The notes beneath the pieces are model-generated. The model was not told where the DNA came from. It did no database searches and saw only the letters and a program-made list of their open reading frames with translations. DNA of 64,000 nt from Halicephalobus mephisto (Eukaryota; Nematoda; Chromadorea; Rhabditida; Panagrolaimidae): contig SWDT01000154.1 of assembly GCA_009193035.1 (NCBI GenBank), positions 1 through 64,000 of the forward strand, given 5' to 3'. How positions within the stretch are numbered: the first letter of the stretch is position 1; each line of letters starts with the position of its first letter. This document shows positions 23,020 to 33,565 of the stretch, piece after piece. The position numbers and the translations under genes were made by a program.

Positions 23020-26000
23020 ATGATCGACAAAGATCCTTCAAAACAAGAAAATACCGAAAAGTTACTTTCGAAAGATTTACCAACTCTGATTGAACTTCGT
23101 CAGCTGATAGAATTAAGAGGAAAAGAAGGATTAAACAAGGTCAGTTATTTCTCACAAGGCTAGATTAAAATTTCCAAAATCCTCCAGAATCCATTAAAAA
23201 TTTTAGAATCTACTAGAAATTTTAAAAATTAACATGGATTCAGGAATTTTAGAGGATTTTTGGAAATTCCAGAAGTTCGTGTCAAGATAATTTCGTAGTG
23301 ATTTGGGATTTTTGCAGATTAATTCGGAATTTGGAGGCATCAGTGGACTCTGCACAAAACTACATACTGATCCTAATCTGGGTCTCCTCGATGATATCGA
23401 TGTATTGGAAAGAAAACGGATATTCGGCAAAAATGAAATCCCGATGAGTCCTCCGAAATCCTTTATTCAACTTGTCTGGGAAGCTACCAAGAACTTTACT
23501 CTTTTGTGTTTACTAGTTCCTGCTGTTGTTTCATGGATTTGTTCGATTTGGACATCATTATATCATTCGACTGTGAATGATGATGATGATGAACAATTAC
23601 TCGATTGGGTTGAATGTAGAGCTCTTTTGTTCGCCGCTATTGTTGTCGTCCTACTCACTGCTGTCAATAATTACATGAAGCAAAATCAGTTTCAAGAACT
23701 TCAAGTCAAAACCCAAACTGAAAACAAGTTTTCCGTTCTCCGTGGAGGCGAATCTGTTCGGATTCTGGCAAACGAACTGGTTGTTGGTGACATAATTGAA
23801 ATCAAGCACGGTGACCTCCTGCCAGCTAATGGTGTTCTTACTCAATCCAGTGACTTGACAGTCGATGAGTCGTCTTTGACAGGTGGATCGAGCCTTGCTG
23901 AAAAGTCAGAAAATCACGATCCGATGTTGTTCTCGGGAACTCACGTCATGGAAGGCAATGGTCGGATGGTTGTTACTGCTGTCGGCGTTAATTCCCAAGC
24001 TGGTGTTATGGCACTTCTAGGAGCTATGAAAACTGATAAAAACAAAAGTAAATTTTGAATTTCATATTACAAGAAATGAGTTTCTATTGAAAGAAAATCA
24101 AAACTTTTACTTATGAAAAAAATTATTAAATTTTGTTTTTAGTTTTAGAAAATAATATCTTTAGAAAATGATACCTCAAATCCAGAAGAACCATTGACGA
24201 AAGAACAGGTTGTTCTTCGAGCCAAAATCCGTCGTTTACTTGTCAAGGTTGGATATATCAGTTTTTTCGTCGGCGTCTGTACTACTTTGATCCTCTCTGC
24301 GAGATTCATCATCCATTTCTATTATATTGAAGAAATTCCATTTTCCTTGAATGATATACAGTACTTTATCAATTTTATCATTATCGGATTTACTGTGTTA
24401 CTTTCGGCGATTCCACAACCATTGCCTTTGGCAGTCATTTTCTCCTTGGCTTACTGTGCGAGAAAAGTATGTTTATTCGTAATTTAATTACTGATTACGA
24501 GCATTCCAGATGATGAAAGATAACAATTTAGTTAGACACCTAGATGCATGTGAAACCATGGGAAGTGCAACGACTATCTGCTGCGACAAAACCGGGACAT
24601 TGACTACCAACAGAATGACAGTTGTGCAAAGTTTCATCAACGGTGAATATTAATAATTATTTTTTAATTGTGAGATGTGAGTATTCCAGAGAAATTCTAC
24701 CGAGATTCAACTCCAAAATTCGAGGAACTTGATCGACGAACTGGTCAACTTCTGATTGAGGGCATTTCTGTCAACAGTAGTTACGCTTCTCAAGTCCTCG
24801 ACTCTGCAGTTCCTGAACAGCAAAGACAACAGGCTAGAAATTTGTAAAAATCTTCGCAGACCTATTAAGTGGGGAGTTTCAGATAGGAAACAAGACGGAA
24901 TGTGCTCTTCTTGGGTTTGTACTGGACTTGGGGAGGAGTTATGAAGACATTAGGGAAGAGATCAAAGAAACGGATTTGGTGAAGGTCCACCCCTTCAACT
25001 CGATGAAGAAATCCATGATGACCGTAATCCACCTCCCACATAACGCTGGATATCGCGTCTATGTCAAAGGAGCTGCGGACATGGTTCTGTCTCGTTGCAA
25101 GTACATCCTCGGAAGAAACAGGGAGATTCTTGTCTTCGATGCAAACAAACTGACTGAACTAAAGGATAATATCCTTAAACCGATGGCTTCTGATGGATTG
25201 AGAACGATTGGATTTGCTTACAAGGATTACGTCTTCAGAAATGCTGCTCCAAACGAAGCACTAATCTCGAGTGAACCGGACTGGGGGAATGAGGGAGATA
25301 TTCGAGAAGGGATGACGGCTGTTGCCATTGCTGGAATCCAGGACCCTGTTCGTCCAGAAGCCCCTGAAGCCATTGCTAAATGCCAGAGAGCTGGAATCAC
25401 TGTCAGAATGGTGACTGGAGACGACATTAACACCGCTCGATCTATCGCCGCTGCTTGTGGTATTCTGAAGCCTGAAGACGACTTCCTTGTCTTGGAAGGG
25501 AAGGACTTCAACGCCAGAATCCGTGATTCCAACGGACAAGTGAACCAAGATAAACTCGACGACATCTGGCCGAAGCTCCGAGTGCTTGCCCGAGCCGAGC
25601 CGTCTGACAAATATGTCCTTGTGAAAGGAATCATCGATTCTAAAACCACCAAGAATCGAGAAGTCGTAGCTGTCCTTGGTGATGGAATTAACGACGCCCT
25701 GGCGCTGAAGAAAGCCGACGTCGGAGTCACTATGAGTACTTCCAGTAGTGATGCTGCTAAAGAAGCTTCAGACATTATTCTTACTGATAACAACTTTACT
25801 TGCATCGTGAAAGCTGTCATGTGGGGAAGGAATCTTCATGACTCTATCGCCAAATGGCTGCAATTCCAACTCACTCTGAACGTTGTCGTCGTCTTTGTTG
25901 CAGTTTCTGGTGCTTGTGTGATTCAGGACACGCCGTTGAAGGTGAGAAAGAAATTCCCATATTATACAATCGGAAATTATTTGACTTTCAGACCGTACAA

Positions 26001-26665
26001 ATGCTTTGGGTGAACCTCTTCATGAGCAGTTTTGCTACTCTCGGGCTGGCCGCAGAAGTACCTTCTGAAGATCTCCTTAAAAGGAAACCTTATGGACGTA
26101 CTAGTTCGATTATATCTCGAACTATGGTCAAAAATATCCTTGGACATGCTATTTATCAGTTAGCTATTCTGTTTCCCCTTATATTTGAAGGTGAAAGATT
26201 CTTCGGAATTGATAGTGGAAGATGGGCACCTCTTCATTCTCCCCCTAGCGAGCACTTTACGATCGTTTTTAACGCCTTTGTAATGATGACTCTCTTCAAC
26301 GAAGTCAACGCTAGAATGATCCACGACGAGAGGAATATTTTCCAGGTTTGAATCCACTTTCGTATCTGTCTAAATTGAAAACCTGCCTTCAGGGACTCTG
26401 TTCGAATCCGATTTTCTGCTGCATCTGGATTACAACCATGATTCTACAGTTTCTGATCGTTCAGTACGGTGGTATTTGGTTCTCCACAACCAGTTTGACT
26501 CTCAGACAATGGCTTTGGTGTGTTGTCTTCGGAGTCGGATCTCTCCTTTGGGGACAAGTACGGTTTTCTTATTTCATTTATTATTATTATTATTATGTTT
26601 AGATTTTGGCCACTATCCCGAGTTGTTTGTCCAAGAATGAAGTCAACTACATAAGCGAAGTTTAA
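23020..26665 (+). CDS. PMCA-type P2B ATPase, divergent at ion-binding and catalytic sites
   Basis: Exons 23020-23139, 23318-24047, 24165-24466, 24510-24642, 24690-24832, 24883-25941, 25992-26345, 26393-26557, 26603-26665; 1022 aa. Order: N-terminal cytosolic segment ([12 protein letters not shown]), TM1-2, A domain, TM3-4, phosphorylation site [12 protein letters not shown] domain ([11 protein letters not shown]), hinge GDGIND, TM5-10 ending at WGQILATIPS. PMCAs export Ca2+ across the plasma membrane. Striking departures from the family: A-domain TGES is TGGS; TM4 PEGLP is PQPLP; TM6 WVNLIMDT is WVNLFMSS. The protein ends right after TM10, without the C-terminal calmodulin-binding tail. Intron 5 needs a GC donor (CAG|GCTAGA, 50 nt). 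The frame is otherwise intact, so it may be a specialised or inactive pump. Confidence 0.88.
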
Positions 26666-26993
26666 GCTGTTGATCGTACCATGAGTGAAGAAGATATCGC
26701 TTTTGAAATTGAGAATTGTATTAAAGACAATTTTGAATTGAGTAATTAATTGTACTCAGTAAATGTTGATGTTTACCGAAAGTCCACCTCAAAAATAAAA
26801 ATTACTACGAAATTAAAACGAATTTGAAAAACTTTTGTTTTTATTTTTTTGTGATTGTTTCCTCATAAAAGTTTTCAGTATTTGAGGTATTTTCTGAAAT
26901 TTTTCTGAATTTTATAAACTTAAATTTTCTCTAGACATTTCTGAACACGAATATAAATAACTTTTTGAGGCTGTTGAGACAGAAACTACACTA

Positions 26994-27440
26994 CATAACT
27001 AGACCGCCTCGGGGCCCAAAGTTGTTTCGACATTTCGTTGCGAGAGGATCCTAATTTTAAACATTAATAAAATTATTAAGAGTTTCTTTGGCATTTATTA
27101 TTTTAAAAACAATATTCATGACCTAAACGAGCTTTTAGCATAGGTGCTTTCATCAATTCACAAGAAAATTTCGGACTAAATCCTGCTTGAAGTCAACATA
27201 CACTTTTCACCATTCACAGCTCCAGAATCCGTAAACAGTTAAAAGTCGAACCGTTCATATATCAATAATTTCGAAGTAAATTGCATAAAATAAGAACTTT
27301 CTTACTTTTTTAATATGTCGGTCTTTCAATTAAACACAAAAAAAATCGCTAAAATTATCAAAAAATTTGCTTTAAAAAAACTAAAATTTTTTTTCGTAAC
27401 GAAATGTCGAAACAACTTTGGATCCCGCTGTGTACTATAG
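26994..27440. mobile_element. TIR element (MITE) downstream of the P-ATPase
   Basis: Left arm 27013-27044 (CCCAAAGTTGTTTCGACATT...) and right arm 27394-27425 (complement) match at about 30 positions. Outer sequence on both sides (CTACACTACATA... / ...TGTACTATAG) extends the inverted similarity weakly. The interior is AT-rich without coding. Exact ends and target duplication are not resolved. Confidence 0.62.
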
Positions 27441-27744
27441 AGAAAGCACCTGAAGCGATAGCCTGAATATCAGGGAGCACGGGATACTGTAGGATATGAG
27501 TGAGACTCTTGGTTGTACCGTTTTAAAATTACATAAAATCTGCGCCTTATTGTTCTACTAAAACTCATTATACTGTTGGTTGAAATAAAATTTCAAAATA
27601 GCCAAAACGAGCAGAAAATATTCGGGGAACAAATTACACCAAATTTTATACTTTATTTAATTCTTAGGGTGTCTTCTCGTCAATGTTTTAAAAAATGAAA
27701 GTGATCAGGACAGTTCCCAATTTCTCCGGAAGGACAAAAAGTCT

Positions 27745-27817
27745 CGACCACGGCAGGAGTCGAACCTACAATCTTCCGCTCCGTAGGCGGACGCGTTGAC
27801 CATTGCGCCACGCGGCC
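27745..27817 (-). tRNA. tRNA-Arg (ACG), copy 2
   Basis: Identical over all 73 nt to copy 1. About 100 bp of upstream flank (plus-strand right side, TGGGGCAGTTCCTGATTTTT onward) is also conserved with copy 1, so the gene was duplicated with its 5' region. A CTTTTTG terminator follows on the minus strand. Confidence 0.93.
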
Positions 27818-28435
27818 TGGGGCAGTTCCTGATTTTTGGATTTAAAAACTTTGTTTTCTGACAAGATTTTCTTGAGATAATAAAAAATAATTTGTTTTTT
27901 TTTTAAATTGTCAATCAATTACTGACGGTTTCCTTGTTTTATTTGTGTGCTTTCTCCAAAACATCAAATCCTAGATAAAAAATACAGAAAAAACTTGTAT
28001 CAGCACTGAAAAACATCTTAATGTCGACAAAAATGAAGTTTGAATGTTCGAAGCGAATATGCACTCTCTGCGAAGTTGTTAAAAATCAAACTCTCAGTCA
28101 TTTTACGTAAATTTATAGTTTTTTATTTAACTCTAGTGTGAAATTTGAGGTATTGTTAGAATTGAAAAAATATATAAAATGTATAAAATGAATGAAACTC
28201 GTGGATTTCGGAACTGGAATCAGAATTGAAAATCGACATTAAAAATCAAAAATCTTGTATCCTCAGAATTTGAACACTAATCACCAACATTTACTTCAAA
28301 TCGGAAATTCACACACTATATTACACTATTCTTGATGTTTTCTGTTCGATTCTAAAAATATTTTTACGTTTAGGCTTCAAAAAATACACCTACTTATAAT
28401 ATTCCTTATTTTCTTCCAGGAAATGAAAAAAATCT

Positions 28436-28508
28436 CGACCACGGCAGGAGTCGAACCTACAATCTTCCGCTCCGTAGGCGGACGCGTTGACCATTGCGCC
28501 ACGCGGCC
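28436..28508 (-). tRNA. tRNA-Arg (ACG), copy 3
   Basis: Identical 73-nt tRNA in the same orientation. The conserved flank is shorter and more diverged than between copies 1 and 2. A run of T follows the 3' end. The spacers 27818-28435 and 28509-29069 show no gene. Confidence 0.93.
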
Positions 28509-29069
28509 TGGGGCAGTCTCTGATTTTTGCATTTAAAAAGCTTGCTTTCTGACAAGGTTTTTTTTGAGATCATAAAAAACCACTGCCCAGTTTTTGAGCC
28601 AGTCAGTCATTCTTTCATGATTTCTTCTCTCCAAATGTCCATTTTCTTAGACCAGAAAGGAAGATAAAATACAAGAACACCTCTGTGTCAACACTGAGAA
28701 CTACTTTGATATATGATGTAAATCAATATTGAAATGTTCAAGATATTCATCCGTTGCTTCTATGAAGTTGTTAAAACTGAAATTAACTTGTATAAAATCT
28801 CACAATTACTCAAAATTCCTGAGTTTGGAAGAAAACGTATTTTTCGTTTAAAGTAAAACATAAAGTTCGATGGTCTTTCTGGATGACTTAATTTTTTCGG
28901 TCATACTAGTCATACATTCTCATGTTATCAGTTACAACTAGTTTATCGATAATTTCCAAATACTCAAAAGGCTATTGAAGAACTAGTCACTCTTATTCTG
29001 TGCGATTCGTTGTTGTTTGTTTTTTAAATTTCCATTTTATTTCTTGCGAAAATTCATTCAAATTCGTAA

Positions 29070-31552
29070 ATGTCGCTAGCGGTGGGCATACGGATCTTCA
29101 CCGACAATGGCATCGGAATTCAAACTTACGATCTTCAAACAAAGGAGCTGAAAGGTGAACGGGCAGCTTGCACAAACCTCCGTGAATGTGTCGACGAAGT
29201 TGTAAAGAAATACGGTCAAAGAATTGGGAAAATCGTCATACGTGATGCTGACGAAAAAGATACCCAAGAGGAGTTTAAAAATTACAATAACCTTGTCTAC
29301 ATAGAAACACAAGAAGAAAGAAAACTTTTCTCCATAGTCCAGCCCATAAAATTCACAAAAGGTGATTGGATTCTAATGATAATTTCCGATTATATCGTAC
29401 TATGTCGTTGTGCAGGTGTTGACAAACACAGGAAAATTGAATACGAAATCGAGGAATTTAGATGGTTCGGTCGTCTTTATAAGGATGATCTTCCATATGT
29501 TCTTAGTGTTTTGGACAAGAAAAAACAAGACCTCCATCTTATTTGCGAACACAAAATTCAAGTAATTGATACAGAAGGATTCCAGAGCGTCACCAAAGTA
29601 GCGTTCAATGTACTTGCAAGGGCACGAGCGTTCCTAGGAGACGAGGTTTACTTTATTGAAATACCAATGAAACACAGTCAGAAAGGGAAAATTGACATCG
29701 TGGATGATTGTGGTGTAATTTATTTTCCGAAACTAGTGGGAGAATACGAATCTAGAAAAGACATTGTAGGAATCGACCTCGGATCTACCAGGTGCGTCAT
29801 GGGTGTCTCCAGAACTAACCAAATCCAAGTGATCGATTTGGATAATTCATCTCCTGGAGATCTCTGGACAGAATCTGTTGTTTCTTTTGAAGCAGACCAA
29901 CCCTATATCGGTAAAACAGCTATAAGGAGATTCAGAACACATCCCGATGCTGTTATATTCGACTGGAAAGTGATGTGCAACGAGAAGTACAGATACTGGG
30001 GAAATATGCACGACATAATTCCTTTCAAGTTCAACCTAAAAGACGACAAAAAACCATTTTTCCAACTGAACACATCTCAAGGGATCAAAAACTTCAATAT
30101 GACAGATATGAACAAAATTTTCTTGGAGAAAATGAGAGACCGAACTGTGGAGTACCAGGAACAAAAAGGAAAAAAAGTGAAGGCAGTCATCACTGTACCT
30201 CAGTATTTCCAATTATGTGAACAAGCATATACAATCGAGAACGTCATAGAATCAGCGAACATGGCAGACATTGAGGTCATTGACATCATCGAGGAGACTC
30301 ATGCTGATCTGCTTTATTATTTGTCCAATAGAAATTATTCTAAATACGTCGAGGAAGGAAACACCATTGCTATTCTGGACATTGGTGGAGGAACTGGGCT
30401 TGGTCGTGTTTACGAAATTTACAATCATAACGGGAAAAAACTGGGCTTAATAAAAGATATTATTGAATGCAATTTCTCAGGTAGAGCCTTCGATCACAAA
30501 ATTATGAAAGGTATTTGTGATGTTTTAAAGGAACAGTATAATGTGGACTTAGAGAAGAAAGTAAAGAATGGAGTGGATAAAGGATTCGATAAATATATGA
30601 AGCTGTCAAGTGGTGATGTAGACGATAATTCAACAGAAGTTTCAAAACAAAAAGAACGCGAACAACATTCAAAAATATTTTTAAATCTCTTGGAAAAAAC
30701 GAGGAAAATTAAACATACCCTTTCCTTCGTCGAAGAATATGAGTAAGATTTTTATCGTTTTAATCGTAATTGAATACAAGTTATAGTGTTGATCTATCTA
30801 TATTGTCTCGCGAAATAGAGGCATTTCATACGTTCACGAGGAATTGGTTAGAGAACTTTCTTCATTTCGAAGTTGATTGTTATTCACTGAGTACTCTTGT
30901 TGATCGATCACGCAATCTACCTTTACCGAATCTAGAAATGTCGAACACAATATTGTTATGTGGTAAAATGGTCAGACCTTACTTTTATAAGTTGCTATCG
31001 ATGGAAAAAACCTCTAATTATCAACCTAAAGTAGATACAGTATTCTTGGCAGGAGGAACTTGCAGAATACCGTTTATTAAAAAAAAAATCGAAGAATTAT
31101 TCCCAGGTGCTGAGATTGTTATAGATGGAGAACTGGAGATCATCACTGCTACTGGAGCCGCTGTTCATGCTTTACAAGTCCTCAGTGGAGAAGTTCAGCC
31201 TTATGTGAATGTCAGCAAGTACAATACGGTACTTGGTAAAAAGGAAGAAGAGCAGCAGAAACAACAAGAGTCTTGTGTTCGCTCTGGTAAATGTGATACA
31301 GTACTTGGTAATAAAGAAGAAATTTTGCACAAACAAGAAGAACTTTGTGTTGATACTGACGAAAATAATACAGTATCTGCTGGACAACAAGAGCAGCAGA
31401 AACAAGAAAACACTTACATACGCAATGGTAAATGCGATACGGTACTTACTGGAAAAGAAGAAGAACAACGGAAAGAGTCTCATAATGACAATGACAAAAG
31501 TAGTTCAGAAATTGTTCAAGAAAAAGAAAAAAGTAAAAAACTGTTATCCTAA
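29070..31552 (+). CDS. Hsp70-like ATPase with novel N-terminal region and C-terminal repeats
   Basis: Exons 29070-30742 and 30781-31552 (38-nt intron); 814 aa. Residues 1-230 match nothing I recognise. From about 233 an Hsp70-type nucleotide-binding domain follows: phosphate-1 VGIDLGSTRCVMGV, FDWK (Lys equivalent to Hsc70 Lys71), VITVPQYF and IIEETHADLLYY, phosphate-2 AILDIGGGTG, FSGRAFDHKIM, and adenosine motif VDTVFLAGGTCRIPFIK near 641-657. Key ATPase residues are retained. The Hsp70 linker and substrate-binding domain are absent. Instead the protein ends in about four ~25-residue acidic/Gln-rich repeats (KxxTVLGxKEEExxKQ...) and a charged tail. The N-terminal region might be a degenerate duplicate of the same fold (inference). 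It is probably a cytosolic, lineage-specific paralogue. Confidence 0.8.
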
Positions 31553-32494
31553 TCAAAAATCCCCACAATTCTGTAAACAAACAACAATATATTTCAAATT
31601 TACATTACACTTTTATTTTAAAATATATTTTTAAGTTTAGTTTTTCATATAGCCAAATAAACTACATTTCGAAATATCCATTGCCAGACAATCCTATTTT
31701 TGCCGAACTTTTTCTCTTTATCTGTCTCGCCGCGAATAGAAAAAAAACGTGACTTTAGAAAGACTGGTCTGTTTTTTCTTCATTGATTTCACAATAATTA
31801 ATCTACTCCATGAGAATTCGTCATTGTTGATTGCCTCCTCCTTTATTTCTGATCCATTTTACAAGTTCGCAACGAAAAAGTTTCGGCTTTATGTGAAGAT
31901 CAACTTATACAACGAGATTCTCGCTGAAAAAAAAGAAAAAGAGAACGAGAAATATTTGATTCAAGTTACTGAACTAACGTAGGTTAATTTTGCTCAGTGT
32001 ATTTGGATTATCATTCATTAATTAGGTGAAAAAATGCATTAAACAGAATTGTCAATTTTTTGAAATCTTCGATTTTCGGATTAGTTCGAAATCGACAGCT
32101 TTGGTACTGAATCATAAATTTACGATGATCAACGTTACACAAGTTGTCAACAAAAAGTAAAAGTTTCTATAAATGAGCATAAAATTATCTAATGTCGTTT
32201 TCGGTTCTCCAAAATTCAAAACGCAGTCAAATATCCACTTTTTAGATTTTCTGAAAGGTCTTATTTTCGAATACAGCGGAACCTCCTTAAATTTACCTTT
32301 TATAAACACAACTCCTCTGTAAAAGCAAAATTTCTCCCGTCTCTTCGGTTGCATCTAAGAAGGTTTCATTTTATTATGTTTATTCCGATTGCTGAAAATT
32401 GATCAGATTTGGGTTAGAAAAGAACTATTTATCAACTTGATAGCAGGAAGATATACGGTATTTAAAGATGTTTGAAGTCTAGTTATTTGAATAC
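31553..32494. other. Intergenic, weak ORFs only
   Basis: A plus-strand frame around 31790-31980 (LLIASSFISDPFYK, then a lysine/glutamate-rich helix) ends near a GTAGGT donor but lacks an ATG and a clear next exon. A minus-strand frame at 32112-32354 (MQPKRREKFCFYRG) is similarly unsupported. Nothing else was recognised. Confidence 0.3.
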
Positions 32495-32742
32495 TGTTGG
32501 ATTGTGCACGATCTATTTGAGTGGAAGTCACCCAGCGTTGATCCCGAAGGGAAATACCCTGAGTACCAACGAAAAGTGTACGATTGCGGGTTGGAGGTAA
32601 TTTAAAAATTGCGTAATAATTTTATAGAGTTGTGATTTATCTCGTGCCTCTGGGCCTGTAAAGTTGTTTTATATATTTGTGTCTACATGCAGATCCGGAG
32701 CCCCCAGCGACAATCCAACAATAATAAATACAAAATAAAAAT
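32495..32742 (+). repeat. LTR-like repeat, copy A
   Basis: It begins TGTTGGATTGT and reaches ACAATCCAACA at 32720: an 11-bp perfect terminal inverted repeat with TG...CA ends, typical of a solo LTR. Similarity to copy B (35044-35285, opposite strand) continues a further ~20 bp into AATAATAAATACAAAATAAA, so the true element end or a shared flank is unclear. No target-site duplication was found. Confidence 0.7.
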
Positions 32743-33565
32743 TTAAAAAGTAATGTTCCATTGCAGAAATTTAACAATAAAATTTGTATGTTGACTGAAA
32801 TGAGTCAAATAATATCAATGTTCGAAATATCTTTTTTTATTTATTCCGAACTCAAACTTGGGCAATTAAACATGCCGTATTTTTTCTAAAATGAGCTCCC
32901 CTCCTGAAATAAACCTCGGGACTTATTTTAGAGGGAATACAGTATTATAAATACATCATAAAATACAAACACAACATAATTGGTAAATCTTCGCTAAAAC
33001 TGTCAGCAGTCTTTTCGGATCAGTGGCGTTATTGTCGTTTCAATCAACCAATGACTAAGTATTCCTTACTCATTCTGGAAAATTGTAGGAATTTCAACTT
33101 GGAAAAACATCGAAAAAATAAGTATTACGTCATCAGATTGATTTGTTCCAATTATCAGTTTCGATTTGGATCTCTTGTGGAATGTAAATGTTCACATATA
33201 TCCCTTCCGTGTCGTTTTTTCGATTTTTTCAAAAACTAAACCAATGTGAATTTACTCCTTGATTACTGTAATTGAAAAACCTTACTTTTTGAGTAATATT
33301 GTAATAGACATTTTTTAATTCAACTGAAACTTTTTATTTTTCCCCTGATTCCGAGGTTTTTTGAATCCATTTCTTCATAACATCCAAAAAAAACAATAAA
33401 TCTCCCTTACGTCGTCCGCTAGAGAACCCCGAGGGCACGTTTTTCCTGTTTTCTGCTGAAATCAGACTCTTCTTTGTCATCAGAAAGTGATCGTCGATAA
33501 ACTTCCAGAAAAAAGATCTATCTGTAAACAGGAAATAAACAAACTGCAAGTGTTTACTTAGTAAC
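32743..33565. other. Gap downstream of the srx gene, with an orphan minus-strand exon-like frame
   Basis: At 33334-33525 (minus) an open frame after a TTTACAG acceptor reads RSFFWKFIDDHFLMTKKS and on, ending in TAA. It could be an alternative 3' exon of the srx gene through a GTGAGT donor, but the frame does not join the receptor frame. The short plus ORF at 33051 is unsupported. Confidence 0.3.

Noticed and set aside
31172..31634. Phe/Leu/Ser-rich minus ORFs and a shifted plus ORF over the Hsp70-like C-terminus
   Set aside because: Out-of-frame readings of the Glu/Gln/Lys repeats of the real gene.
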